A DNA stretch of 64,000 bases from Welwitschia mirabilis. Taxonomy: Eukaryota > Gnetophyta > Gnetopsida > Welwitschiales. Both the position numbers and the translations under genes were made by a program. Of this stretch, positions 12,825-26,137 are shown one piece after another; positions within the stretch are counted from its first letter, which is position 1; the number at the start of each line of letters is the position of its first letter. Under the pieces are notes generated by a model that was given only the letters and a program-made list of their open reading frames with translations, was not told the DNA's origin and made no database searches. The stretch lies in the NCBI GenBank assembly GCA_051453625.1, contig JBOZIK010000001.1, forward strand, positions 126,368,103-126,432,102, written 5' to 3'.

Positions 12825-15100
12825 TAGTGGTAGTGTAAAGTGCAAGGTCAATAAAAATATTTTCTTTCTTTGTCAAATCCATTTATTAGCCTTGTTATGC
12901 CATTTATAACTTCTTCATTCATGATTTATGCTTTAATAGTATATCCTCTAAGAAACTATCACCTATGAAATGTGGATTCTCTAGTAGTGAAATATACTCT
13001 TAGAACTCTTGAAAAGGTGATCATAAAGAAGGAAGAAAAAAAACTTGGTTAAATCTAGGTATAATTCCCAAATGAAGTGCCTCAATATAAAGAGTGAATA
13101 ATAGATAATTAATATTACACTACTAATTAGATTTTATGCATTTTTTTTATTTGCCTAATATCTTTAAGTATAACCTAGTAGGAGTGGATATAGTTACAAG
13201 TTGAAGGATCTACACATGATTCAGCTACCTTTGAAAGGATAATGTCTATAATAAGACATGGAAAGGATGAGATATTAGTTTTTTCTTATGATTTCTAGCA
13301 AATCATGAATACTAATATAGGTATATTACTCTCATAATGTAAAATATTTTCTATGGACTTTTCTAATGTGGATATTTCAGTAATCATTATTAATGATAAA
13401 TAATACTCATTAATTCATTCTTTTATTACTAGCTCTAATTAATTCTTTCTTTTATCACTAGCACTAATAATAAATCTATTAGAAGGAAATCCTATATCAC
13501 TATCTGTCATCCTTGTATTATCATCAAAATATAAACTCAAGATGTATTAAGCATAGCATTAATGAAGGAAATGAAGTCAGACTCTATGGAAAACTCTACT
13601 TGCTTTATCTTTAAGATGATTTTTAAACTAATGATCTAACTAGAATTCTCCCAACATTGATGGACTAATTATTTTGGGCATTAGTATGAAGGAGATAACT
13701 CTAATCATTATTAACAAATAACTCCAAAAAATTAGCTAAATTTATGGATAAATAAGGTTTTATACTTCTTTGGTCAGATGTATTTAATAATGAAAAGCTA
13801 GCATTTATAGATAATTAGCATAAAAAGATAGTAAATTTTATACTAATTTCATAAAGCTATAGATAACTAACACATCATACCCTTATAGAAGAATGAGCTA
13901 ATGTATTATTCTAGAGGTTAAAGGGATCAACCTTATTTGAAGAGCTTAGTAAGACTCTACAATGCATAAAACATGATCCAAAAAGTCTAGAATTAAGAGA
14001 ATAATGGATCTAGAAAAAATTTTATGTTTTATAATTTAGAGATCCTTATGGAAAGGTCACTTATTAGGGTTTTACAATTTTTATTTTTATTTAATATTTA
14101 AACTCTTTTTATAAAATTATTAATACCTTGGTTTCTACTTAAATTAATAGATATGAAGTATAAAGTTTAAGAAAATTCCCATATCCCATCTTAATCATCA
14201 AAGAGAATCTTCATTATGCTATAAACCTATGTAAGACTTATAATCTCCCTAGGAAAAAAGTTTCATAATGCATAAAATGAAAATAGAGAAAAATAATATA
14301 TGATTTATTAACTTGATAAACATAGATAATTTAAAAATTATCATGACTAAGACTTTAAACTAGTTACAAAAAGATTTAATCATGAATTTTAGTATATTAT
14401 TTTATTGTTTGACTATGTAACATATTTAAGTCCTTCACTAACATAAAACATGAGTGTAGTCAAAAAGAAATTCAAACTTACACTTGAATTTGTTATGTTC
14501 ATATCATTAATATAGTTTTTGTATTAATAAAAAACAACTATATCTTTCACGTAATGTGTCAACAATCCATAGATAGAATAGAATTACTTTATTCTTTCAT
14601 TATTATGCCCCTAATGGATAATACTAATTATGAATTATCTTACATTTTATAAGCCTTATTTAACTAGAACCAATTAGTTATGACCTTTTATGGATTAACA
14701 AATATAACAAAAATTATCTTTTGCACTTAAGCATGTATTTGTTTTTGGAATTAAATCTTGTCTTTTAAACTTTTTAAATATTTTATTTTTTTTCCTAAAG
14801 TTTATCTTTCTATTTTGAGCATGGGTTTTTTAGTTCTCATGTTTTGGATTCTTAACCTTGGAATTTTTTTTTTTTTTTAATATTCTTCTCTCTTGATGAA
14901 CATTAATAAATGATAACAGGGCATAATATCATTATTTTTTATATTGTTAAATTTTACTTTTTTTAATTATCATTAATTAAAATGATATAACAATAAGTGC
15001 AATGACAATCTTTATCCATGTTAAAATGAATACCTTACATAAAAAAAAAGGAGTTTATATAAAGCTAATATGTAAAGTAGATTGTCCCAATCAAATTAGT
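12825..15100. other. AT-rich DNA, probably 3' region of the outer Athila element
   Basis: No frame or family motif was recognised. By position it lies downstream of integrase in the minus-strand layer 0 element, so it could hold that element's long 3' region and 3' LTR, but I could not find an LTR copy to prove this. Confidence 0.35.
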
Positions 15101-17601
15101 TTCTAATTACTCAAGCAATTAAAGGAAAACAAGCTATGTTAAAGTGATATGGTCTAAGTCATAGCCTATCAAAATAAAAGAGTGGAAATTTTTAAGCCTT
15201 TAATCATTCACTCTAAATAATTATTATCCTTGATAATAACCTAAGAAAATACTTCTAAGACTTAAGATGAATAAGCCAATGTAGATACATGTTTTTCAAG
15301 AAATTTATGTAGTCTAGAATTATAAAGCAAAACCAAATCATTAGGTTTAGCATTTCTCTATAGTTGTGTTTATCATAAAATCCTTTCTTTATTTCCTTAG
15401 AGATTTTTGTGCTTTCATAGCTTTATTTTACATTTGATTCAATTCATTTAAAATAAATATTCTAAGGTTTTTATATATTTACAAATTAAATTAAAGGATT
15501 TTATTATCCAATATGCTTTATGTTCTAACTCAAGTGGAAGGTAATAGGTTTTTCTAAAATCCAATGTATAATGGAAATGCCTAGGAATCTTCTATAAATA
15601 TTCCTATATGCTCAAAGCACATCATGAAGTTATATGACTAATCTTTTCTATTTCTTAGAAAACTTTGCTTAAGGATTGTTTCAATTTCTCTATTATCTCT
15701 TTCAACTAAATCATTAGTTCATAAATGGTAAGGAGTAGATACTTTTAAGGTTATGCCATATTTCTTTAATAATTTTTCAGGGATTTAATTTCAAAAATGA
15801 ATATCTCTATTGTTTATAAGGGAAAATTAAGATAGAATATTCTCACCAAGAATCTTGAAAATTGTCTTACCATCATCATATCTATAAGAATAAGCTTTTA
15901 TTCACTTAGTAAAATAATTAAGACATGTGATGATATATAATAATCACAGCCCCTAATAATCTATTCCTCACACATGAAAAGTTTTAACTTATATAACTAA
16001 ATTAAGGGATATCATAACTATCCTACATATACTACCTTACTTCTATCAATTTTCAAAGATTTTACAATATAGTAGAAATTCTTAAAGATTGTAGGTAAGA
16101 ATAAACAACTCTGTAAATCTTAAGTAGTAATGTTATTAGTAGAACAATAACCTCCAACTTTGTAAAACGTAAATAGTAATGTTATTATTAGAACAATAAC
16201 CTCCACATGCACTTTAAAAATAAAATTTTAACGTATCCATTACCTCCTCAAAGAATGTGCCTCTTTTGAGGATTTTACTAGAACAATAATTATACACTCA
16301 AGGTGGTTTTTAAAGATAATGCTTAACTTGCAAAATGAATTTTTATTACTTGGTAAGATTATAAGGCCATACTTTATTAAAAAGTTAATTAAGATAAGAA
16401 GCATATGAACGGTGTAAAAAAGATGCATAAGTTTTCTTTAGGAAAAACAAATTGTTAATAGGTAGAGATGAGTTATTATTAGTAGAAAGGTAAGAAAGAT
16501 GATTAGTAACTAATTTTTTAAGTTCTTTCTTATCTTTAGTTTCTACATCATATTTTTATAACAAGAGAATTAATTTAATTAAATGGGGTTTGAAATCCTC
16601 TCCTTTTAAAGATATGTAATAGAAGCATGATTAATGAAGATAATAATTTTTTGACCAAGAAGATAATAATAAGATTTTTTTTAATACAAATATTATTGTA
16701 AGAAACTATTTTTCATTGGTAGTATAGTTAAGTTAAGAATTGACAAGAGATTTTCTTATATAAGATATAACAAAATTTTTCTTATCATGTATTTATCTGA
16801 TGACTGATCTTAAGACATAACCACTTGCATTACACATTAATTTAAACAGTAAAAGGTAGTCTAGGGGTATAAAACATGAGTGCAAGTTAATAATATTTTT
16901 TTAAAGTTTTAAATTATTATTCAATTTTCCATTTCAATTAAATTTAGCATCTTTATTAATAAGTTTACACATTGCTTAAGAAATTTTACCAAAGTCTGTT
17001 ATGAATCTTTTATGATATCTAACATATTCCAAAGCTGATCTTATATATATACATTTTTAAGAGTTGATAGATTTTAAATTTTTACTATCTTTGTGGGATT
17101 AATTTTCATGTCTTCTTTTGAAACTTTATGCCATAAAATTATGCCATGATCTATCATAAATTAATGTTTTTTTTTCAACTAAGCATAACATTTTTTTTAA
17201 ACACATCTAATGAAGAATATTTCTAAGTTATTAAGGAATTCATCATGTTTATCTCCAAAGATATAAAAATCATTTATATAAACTTTTATACGATCCCTTA
17301 TAAGACATTAGAATATTTTCATCATGGATTGTTAAAAGGTAGTAGGGGTATTACATTATCCAAAGGAAACTAGTTTATAAAAAATATTTGAGAGAAACAT
17401 GTAGAAGTTGTTCCTTTCATCATCTTTAAATAAAATTTCTACTTAGTGCTATCAAGAGTAACCATATAAAAAGCAATAATATGAATATCATAAAACATGT
17501 TCTAAGTTTTTGATCAATAAATAGTAGTAAAAAATTATCCTTTTTTTAGTAATAACATTTGTTTTTTTGAAATATATGCACATTTGATATCTAATGGATA
17601 A
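15100..17601 (-). pseudogene. Layer 0: Athila-type gypsy RT to integrase, minus strand
   Basis: Reading right to left: DNFLPLFIDQ-like RT block (about 17511-17540), an FG-stop-CNTPTTF block, the YxDD site read as YINDF (Asn codon at 17272-17274), then HKRFITDFGKISKAMC-like connection segment, RNase H region without clear motifs, and integrase. Integrase shows YHLQTNDLVERDNREI (about 15675-15732, the catalytic Glu region) and YYLPLELEHKAYWIIKSF (about 15490-15545), a signature of the Athila clade, then a degraded GPY/F-type end near 15250-15310. The frame is full of stops. The RT gene is cut at 17601 and its N-terminal part resumes at 50234, so 17602-50233 is an insertion. Confidence 0.75.
16109..16206 (-). 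repeat. ~49-bp tandem duplication in layer 0 integrase
   Basis: AGTAATGTTATTA..AGAACAATAACCTCCA occurs twice, about 49 bp apart. On the minus strand it duplicates part of the zinc-binding N-terminal region of integrase, so it postdates or caused loss of function. Confidence 0.75.
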
Positions 17602-17786
17602 TGTTAGCAAGTTAACTTACTTAACTTAGATAATTCCTAACTTGGTAATAAGACATAAAACAACATGTTTTATTTCACATCCAAAAGATGTAGTGCTTCC
17701 TATTATCATAATATTGTAAAAAAGAGATCATTCAGTCCAAATACACACACGCACACACACACATATATACACATGTGCACGGGCGT

Positions 17787-17847
<61 letters not shown>

Positions 17848-18301
17848 AAAAGAGAGAGAGAGGGAGAGAGAGAGAAGACTATAGGTGTGTGTACCAAAAA
17901 TAGGAAGAAAAAAATCTAAAGATAAAATAAGTATGACTAGATATTTAATTTACATAGGCCTAAGTCTAAGACTTAGGTAGGTGGTTCATCGATGAATTGC
18001 TTACTTAATCAAATTCCTAGAATAATGCTTATAATACTTTTAATTATTAACTAGTAATTATTTAAATCTACATTATTAAGTATTTGGAATATTATAAAGT
18101 TTGGTTCTTTTACTTTTTATTTTTACTCTTCATGGAGCAACCTTAAATTTTCATGTTTAATTCTAAACTTAAAATAAGAGCATTTCTACTTTAAATAAAA
18201 GCATAATATTGCTTTTTTATTTAATCTCTAACATGATATTAGTATGCTTCTACACATAATTTTTAACATGGGATCAACATGCTTTCACATTCAATTTCTC
18301 A
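17602..18301 (+). repeat. Layer 1 5' LTR
   Basis: Starts TGTTAGCAAG and ends ATTTCTCA. It aligns with 22229-22724 plus 50143-50233 over TTTTATTTCACATC, CCTAAGTCTAAGACTT, AGGTAGGTGGTT and the TTTCTAACATG end. It is longer than its partner because of a CA/GA microsatellite. Confidence 0.7.
17743..17873. repeat. (CA)n-(GA)n compound microsatellite
   Basis: Three CA-rich blocks, the longest at about 17790-17846, then (AG)n at 17850-17873. They lie inside the layer 1 5' LTR and are absent from the 3' LTR. Confidence 0.95.
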
Positions 18302-18303
18302 CG

Positions 18304-18315
18304 TGGTATCAAAGC
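18304..18315 (+). other. Layer 1 primer-binding site (tRNA-iMet type)
   Basis: TGGTATCAAAGC, one mismatch from the common plant site TGGTATCAGAGC, two bases after the LTR end. Confidence 0.75.
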
Positions 18316-20498
18316 TTAAAGATTAAAGTTTTAGGATTTTTAAGATGAATCTAACAAATCCTTATATTCTATGATGATGTTTTCATTTGAAAAAAATAAG
18401 TGATAGAAAATAATAAGTTCATTAATGAGACTTCAAAATTTGCAATAGGTGGTTATTACTATTAATAGAGTGAAACAAATTCATCTATTTTGTAAATTAA
18501 AATGGTAACCAAAAATTTAAGTTATGATGGAATTTATGATTTGAAGTAACATCATAATTATTTATCCAAATTCGAAAAAAATATAATAAGAAAGGAAGAA
18601 ATGTCATTTTTATTGAGCACTAATACATTAAAGTAATAGAAGATAAAGCAACTAATTAAAGGATAAGCTAGTTTTCATAGTGTTCTTGACTTGTTCTTTA
18701 TTGAAAATAGAATATGGTTAGTTTCATATAATATTAATTTATAGAATTGAAGGAATAAATTAGGAGCATTGAGATAAATATTAATAGTATTAAGAGAGAG
18801 TTGTCCATCTATGAAGCATTAAGATATCATGAATCATGGAAAAACAAGAAGAGTGCGCTCAAAGAACTATAATCTCTAACATTAAACCATAAAGCAATCA
18901 AATAAACATTAATAAGAAATAGAAACTAAGCATGTTAGAGATGTTTTAAAAACACCTATCATAACACCTAGTAAATAAGTTATAAAACTAAAACATTAAT
19001 AGCATAACCAATAATATTTTATTCCTATCGAACGAAGATAAAGTTTTTCAACCACTAAAGTCTCATGTCAAGAGGGTAAAATAGAATAAGAAGTCATGTT
19101 TTCCTTCATGCATAAACATAAATACATACTTTCCGATGCTATTAAAAAGAAATAGTGCTAATGTCATTCCAATTGTCTTTTATCTAACCAATAGTATGAA
19201 TGTATACTTAAGATATATAATTTTCAAAATTAATCTCACATGCTTTACTATATTTGAAAATAAATAAGCTTGTTAAATGAAATGAAGGAAAACTAATGAA
19301 ATATCTAAACTTGTATTGGAAAATTCAGGTAAAATTTAGAAAGCCAAGTCTATAAAAGGAAAGAAGATAACATAAATTTTACTTTTTTCCCATTTTGAAG
19401 TTAAGCTTTATGAGTTTGAACTAGTATGGTCCCATGTTTTAATGTCTTTGAATTACCATCATGTTACACTTAGTAAGTACATTACCACTCTCTACAACTC
19501 CTTAGTATATTCATGGAATTTTTTCTTCCACTAGCCTTTTCATTTTTTTTTACTTATCCACATATTTTTCTCTTATGTCAACCAATCTAGTGGAACCTCA
19601 ATGCATGACATTAACTTAGAAGGAAAAGATTTAGATTACTTTAGAAATATAAAACTTTTTAATAATATTGATGAAGTTCCTATTAAAAATTTGTATGTTA
19701 CACAATTTCAAATTTATTAATCATATTATAACATGTGTATGTAATATTTTAGCTTCACAAGAAAATATTAAAAAAGAAAAGTAAATAATATTAGACTATT
19801 TTTATCAAATACTAGTGCTAGATGAACTAGTACAAATTCATTTATTTTTTACCTAAGAGCCTATGTATATGATTACATTATTATATAAAAAATCATGTTT
19901 TGAAAGATACAAAATAATGCCAAATTCATTTCATCTCAATCTTAATAATTTTGATGCAATACTAGATGATGTCAAGTTTTACAAAACAAAGATGAGACTT
20001 CCTTATGAAAAAAGAGATATAAGATTTATTTTTCTTAATGTTTTTAATAAATGAGTATACTACCAACTCAAACAAACCATAATTCTTATGGATATATTTC
20101 CATTCTATATAGAATTAATGGAACTATTTCTAGCATGGATCATGCTTGATGTAAAAATCACTTCGTATATGTGGTAGAAACTTTACCTCCTCGAGCATGC
20201 CTTTAAAAATAAGAAATCTAGTTCATTTACTTCATTCAAACACAAGAACCTACATGTACATCTTTAAAGCCTAAATAATTAAATAAATTTGCAATGTATA
20301 GTACTTTTATTAGAAAGGACTTCAGAGAAGACAAACATGAAGCATACTGACTATGAACCATACTTGCAATTTTGATTATATAACAAAATCTAATTCTGAG
20401 TAATAAACCACTAACGAGTATTGTAAATAAAATATATGTCTTATTAAAAAGCCTACCTAGATTGTTATTTAAGTAGTATATCATACTAATTAAGACAC

Positions 20499-20546
20499 GA
20501 AGATGAAGATGAAGATGAAGATGAAGATGAAGATGAAGAGGAAGAT
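20499..20546 (+). repeat. (GAAGAT)n microsatellite encoding an acidic tract
   Basis: Seven to eight near-perfect hexamers. In the plus frame following the surrounding open fragments it reads (Glu-Asp)n. It expanded recently relative to the element. Confidence 0.9.
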
Positions 20547-22218
20547 GAATGCAAAAGATCATTGATTGAGTTCTCAATTCAAGCAAATTATTTTGAATAG
20601 TGGTCCAGTACTAATTATTAGGAAAACTTCAATCTCCAGCACTACAAAAATAGCCCATTTTATGGAATAAGCTCATTGAAATAACCACCATATTAATTGA
20701 AGTAAGGAAAAATCATCCTATTATAGAAGAATACAAACCTTAAATAAACATTAAAAAAATTCAATCCAAGATGTCAATAATATTTAAATGCCATCCATAT
20801 TATTAAACATGGGAAAAAAGTAGAGTCTCTGAAAAATCTCAAATCTAGTATGCACATTGTACTAGATCTAGCGAAGTAAAGCTACTATATGTATGATTTG
20901 ATATAACATTATTTATAACATAGTTTCATTAGAGTCCACTTAAAATGCTATGATATATAGTGAAGTTACAAGACATTTTATTAATAATAAAGATACATAA
21001 TGTTCATAAGGTCTAATACATTTATGGATCAAAGATCTAAATGAAGCTGAACTCATATGGGGTAATAAATTATTCAATACATGAGTCATATAACAGGTCT
21101 GAGTAATTGTGTACTATGTTTATGGTCTCAAGACGAGTAAAATAAAATAGGCACTAGAAGAAAAATTAATAAAGTAGATAGAAGCCTTTAGAGTATCAGA
21201 ATGAATAATTCAAAGAAGAAATTAAAAAAGAAAAATAACAATTTTAAGTAAAAATTACAAAACTATTAAAGCATATAAATTAAAGTCTCAAAACATGTAT
21301 ATGCATAATAAAGAGAAGCTGATAAGAAAAAAAATGACAATTTGGCACTTTAATAGTGCCTTAATGAAACATAGTTCTAAATCACTCATCTTGAAGAGGA
21401 GAATGATCATATCTCTCAAGAGAGGGAAAAAAAGAAAAAGCATTGTATAAAGCACAGAATACTATTAAGAGGCTTCATGTCCAACTTAATAAGATTTACC
21501 TAATTTAAGTCCCAGAACAGGTAGAATATCCTAAGCCTAATCTAGCTGAGGAGCATAAATGAATTTTTGAAGAAGTTGTCAAACCAATTATTACTATTGA
21601 ACTAGGCACTAAAGAAGCTAACATTGAAGTAGATCTAGAAGATAAAATGGAACACTTGCTAAAAGCCAAAATATAAAAATTGTACTATATCAAGTATAAC
21701 ATAATTTTTCCTTATATACATCCCTTACAAATTCTTTTTCTTAAAACAAAGTAATGAAAGATAAAATTTGTGTAAAGTAATTATGCTTATGTTGTAACTT
21801 CATCAATGAATGAGACAAGCCTTGACATAAAACAAAGTCTTAAAAATAAATAAGTCATCTTCTAAGAATGAAATAATATTGATAACCAAAGAAATTATTT
21901 GCCAATTTAAATGAAATTATTAAATCTAAAGTACTAAAGTAAGATGAAGTAAAAAAAATGGCTAGCCATTAAAATATTACATTAAGACAAAATAAGGTAA
22001 TTCAAAATTAGAAGTTATGAAGTTTCAAAATTTTACTATCCTATCATTTCTAGAAGCAAATATAAAGATGAAATAGTTGAACTTGATTTTTTAAGGTAAT
22101 GAAGTAGAAGAAGAAAGACAAATCAAAAAGATGAAAAGATAAGAAGATGATGATGAAACGAATACAAATGAATCCAAAAATTAAAGATTAGTAAAAAATG
22201 TAAAACCAAGTAAAAATT

Positions 22219-22228
22219 AAAGGGCAGC
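22219..22228 (+). other. Layer 1 polypurine tract
   Basis: AAAGGGCAGC immediately before the 3' LTR start (CATTAG, aligned to TGTTAG of the 5' LTR). Confidence 0.5.
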
Positions 22229-22724
22229 ATTAGTAAGAAAACTAATTGATTTAAAATAGTTATTAACTTAATAATAACACACAAACATGACATATTTTAT
22301 CTTACATCTAAAAGACACAATTCTTCCTATTAGAAAAACAATGTAAAAACAAATATCATTCATTATAAAGTATATACATAAAAAATTAAAAAAATAAGAA
22401 ATATATTTAAAGTCAAACAAATGTAATAAACCACCTAAGTTACATATGCCTAGGTGTAAGACTTCAGTAGGTGGTTTAATCAAAAAATACTTGTTTATTC
22501 ATATGTCTAAAATACTACTCATAATAATGCTTTATTAATAATTATTTAAATCTAGATTAATGAAAATAAAGGTAATATAAATTCTAATTCCTTTACTTTT
22601 AATATCTACTATAAAGTATTTAGACTTTTCACATTTAATTCTAAACTTAGAGCACTTTTGCTTAAAATTACAAACATAATATGAAAATTTCTACACTAAT
22701 TTCTAACATGGTATTAGAGAGCTT
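22229..22724 (+). repeat. Layer 1 3' LTR, first part
   Basis: Aligns with 17602 onward (without the microsatellite). It stops at AGCTT (22720-22724), the target-site duplication made by layer 2, and resumes at 50143. Confidence 0.7.
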
Positions 22725-23926
22725 TGATGTGTTGCTAAATTGTATGTATTTGATGGGGTATTATGAGTTATTTTATAGGACACTTATATAGGTTTAGATG
22801 TAATTCTAATAATTATGGAGAGTCGATGCGATGATCATAGAAACAAGAAATTCTTAGCATGTTTAAAGGCATTTCAGGTATATTTTGATACTCAATGCTT
22901 TAAAGGAAGATCAATGATGTAAAAGGCAAAATTTTCTTAAGCTAAAAAGATAAGGAATACTATCGTCCCCATGACATACAGGATGACAACACTATAGTAG
23001 CTATTTGGGATACTGACATGGACTAGAGCTATAAGATAATGAGTCTTGTCTTCAGTGTCATCTCCATGACATGTAAGAGGATAATTAATGACTCATCTAT
23101 TATCATCCCTAGTGTCATCCCCATGACAGACATGACAATACTAAAATGGCTAGCTGACTTTCACATGATTCATTTGTTTCTTTCTCTAGGTTGAGCATGT
23201 TTTTTGGTACACTTTGAGTGATGGTTATGCTTTCTTTATTATAGAAGTAAACATTTCCTTGGATTCTCTTATCATCTTTAATGCACTAGAAATTTTTATA
23301 ATAGGAGATTGAAGGCTGAGAGATCCATCTTGAGTAGTTGCAGAAAGATGTTTCCTTGGTATTGGGCTATGCATCCTCCATTAAGATGCAGTCACTTTGT
23401 AACCTATATGTTGGTTTGATTAATATAAACTCTATTTATCTTTCATTTCTTAAATACTTTACATGTTCCTTATGGTTTATATTATTTTTGACTTAGTGAT
23501 AATTTCACTTATGATATAAGTTTGAGAGACAACCTTTGTTAAGATTGATAATATTATTTAGGAGCATTTTGCATTACATTCTATTCGACTTACTTGATAG
23601 CTTAACTTAGTCTCAGTTAGTGACAGATTCTCTAGCTGATTTAGGCTATGTAGGGCCAATTTGCCTGACACGTTCAGTTAGTAATCTAATAGGTGTTCAT
23701 CTATATTAAGTTACATTTACATTATATCATGTGTTTATTTTCTAGCATCGCTGCATTAAAGTCTAATAGGATATAATATTTCCTTGGAAATCAATTCTTC
23801 TTTTTCTCTTAAATGCCTTTAATGGGTTTATGACATTTGGGTTACTCCCATCTATACTATTGTGCATATTTATAATTAATAGGATTTAATAAAGGATAGA
23901 ATATTACAAAATTACACACCACAACA
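22725..23926 (+). repeat. Layer 2 5' LTR (1.2 kb)
   Basis: TGATGTGTTGC start and ACACCACAACA end. Aligns over its whole length with 48927-50142, with frequent transition differences. It holds three copies of a GTCATCCCCATGAC-like motif (about 22963, 23056, 23113). Confidence 0.9.
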
Positions 23927-23929
23927 TCT

Positions 23930-23942
23930 TGACACTGTTGCC
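23930..23942 (+). other. Layer 2 primer-binding site (tRNA-Asp type)
   Basis: TGACACTGTTGCC, readable as TGGCGCCGTTGCC after G-to-A and C-to-T changes. This site, complementary to tRNA-Asp, is typical of Athila/Tat gypsy elements. Confidence 0.7.
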
Positions 23943-24379
23943 TAGGAATGCTATAAGTAAATTGGATTTTAAATTAAATATTTATCTATAGTGACATTAT
24001 ATTTCTAGTTAAAAATCATAGGTTTTTTATTTGTAGTTCTTAATTTGTCTTGATTTGTCATAATAGTCTGTTGTCCCCTCTATTGTTCATTTGACATTGA
24101 GAACAACAATATAGATTTTCTAATTTATTTTCTTTTTATAATTTTTTTTTGTATCTATAGTAGTAGCAAAATAACTATCATCTTTAATATTTTCCCCATG
24201 ACAAGGTGGATGACAACCTGATTTTCTGGTTACAACAATTTTCTTTGAGTTTAGTAATGCTCTTTTTTTTCCTTTAATCATAATTTCTTGTGTTATTTCC
24301 ACAACCAAGCATATGACTATCAGTTATTTTTTATTTTTTTTAATTATTTTCCATCTAAATTATGTTGTAATATGATCAG

Positions 24380-25660
24380 TTTAAGAAAGAAATATCAAAG
24401 AAAAATGCTACTGATAAAAGAAAATATTAGAGAAGGATTAGTCGACTTTGAATTAGAATTAGGTACACAATCCCTAAGTGCATACAATATCCCTTCTGAG
24501 TTTTTTTTTAAAATCTAATTCTATAAAAGAAAACTTTTTAGAAAATAATTTTAAAAAAGATAGTTTTAAGATGTCGAGTACTACACAAAAACAAAAATAA
24601 ATCATAGGGTCTCTAACCCCTTATCCTAATGCAAACCTTACCTTTAAAGAACTAATAGCCAATAAAAAACTTAAAATACAAGTTCCCTTTGGTTTACCCT
24701 TAGGAGATGATGTTGAATTGAAAATTTTAAATTCTTATCCCATCTTTAGTAGTGAAAAAAATGAGGATCCCCTTGAACACATTGCTAACATTGAATAGTT
24801 AGTTCTTACCTCTGGAAATAGAAAGAAAAAAATTAGTGATCATAACTATAGGGTCATTTTTCCCATTACATTAAAAGGAAACATAAAACTTTGGTTAAGA
24901 ACTATGCCCCACAAGAGTTTAGAAACTTGAAATCAAGTCCATAAATTTCATTAAGATATTTATGGGTTAATCAATCATTAGAAAGAGAAAAAAAGAATTG
25001 ACTAATTTCCAACAATAACCAAATGAAGATTATGCTTCTACTTATGAATGTTTCTTTATAATAATTCATTCTAATCTAATAGATGCTTTCACATAAGAAG
25101 AGCTAATAAATTACCTCTATAGTGGAATAAATATCCAAATAAAATTGTGGAAACCTAATGAACTTCATATTAGAAAATGCTTGAAAAACATTAAAAGACT
25201 TATTGAGGTGAGTCAAACTTAGCCAAAACTAACATTGAGAGATAACCACACTGTAGGATAAATCATCAAATATTTAGAAAAAAAGTAAAACAAGAAAAGA
25301 AGGTATATCAAATGGAATCTAAACCTATAAATTTAATTAAATACTTTACAATAACTTTGGAGAAATATACTAAGATTATTCTAGATGCAAAATCAGCAAC
25401 TGAAAAGAGTTTTTTGCTAACATGTGACTTATGTAAAAAAAAGTATTACATAACCAAGCATTATCCACTACTATCAACCTATAATAAAAGACTATATAAA
25501 GAAGCTTATGCTTTCAATCAAAAGTTTTCAAACTTTCAAAATCAAAACCAAAATCAAAACCAAAACCATTCACAACCTAGATGCATACACAATCTAATTT
25601 TCAAAACTTTGACAACAAATTCAAACAAAAACTAATTTTCAACTTTTTGAAAGTTGATTT
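24380..25660 (+). pseudogene. Layer 2 Athila-type gag (broken)
   Basis: Capsid protein of the element, which would build the particle. The plus strand shows EDPLEHIANIE, then FPITLKGNIKLWLRTMPHKS, then NEDYASTYECFFI and EELINYLYSGINIQIKLW, the order of blocks seen in Athila/Tat Gag (EDP.EHI, phenylalanine-P-x-x-L-x-G-x-A-x-x-W). A C-x2-C remnant of a zinc knuckle (CDLCKKKYYITKHY) lies near 25418-25460. Stops and at least one shift break the frame. An Asn/Gln-rich stretch follows (25535-25570). The coding sequence then runs out before layer 3 begins at 26138. Confidence 0.7.
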
Positions 25661-26137
25661 GAAATTCAAACTTTCAATGTCAAAATGATTCACTTAGAAA
25701 TTCTATAAATGAACTTAGAAAATCATGAGAAAAGATAAACTCCAACATTAAAAACTTATTAAATGTCCTTTAACAAACCATGTTAGCAAACTAAAGACCA
25801 CAAGGATTATGAGCAACATAACCTCTACCACATTCTAAAAAAAGTAAGAAAAGATTGCAAGGTTGTAACATAAAGTGAAAATTAAGCAAACCATCCATAA
25901 GATGCATCAACCTCCAAAAACAACACTAAGATTATAAGGAAGAAAAGGACATCGACATATTAGAAAATCAAAGCTTTCTTTCTCATGATAAAAGTAAAAA
26001 GAACTTTTTTTTTTCAAGAAATAAAAAAGAAACCATCTATCCCTTGGCTTGATAGGCTTAACAATAATTCAAATTTTAATGAACATCTTAAAACCTTAAT
26101 GCAAAATGTGAGTAGAGACTTACATTATGAAAACTTT

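Larger units (their letters stand above)
18316..22228 (+). other. Layer 1 interior, coding content not recognised
   Basis: About 3.9 kb between the primer site and the purine tract. Plus-strand open fragments occur (for example 18500-18640 beginning MVTKNLSYDGIYDL, and 19863-20054), separated by stops of the C-to-T type. An acidic Asp/Glu repeat is encoded at 20499-20546. I see no zinc knuckle, protease DSG/DTG, YxDD or integrase DDE block. It could be a decayed gag of a lineage I do not recognise or a large-retrotransposon-derivative type interior. Confidence 0.45.

Noticed and set aside
17665-17919. Open frames on both strands with His/Thr or Cys/Val repeats
   Set aside because: They are translations of the CA/GA microsatellite inside an LTR, not genes.
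20499-20586. Minus-strand frame with a Leu-His repeat
   Set aside because: Reverse reading of the (GAAGAT)n microsatellite.
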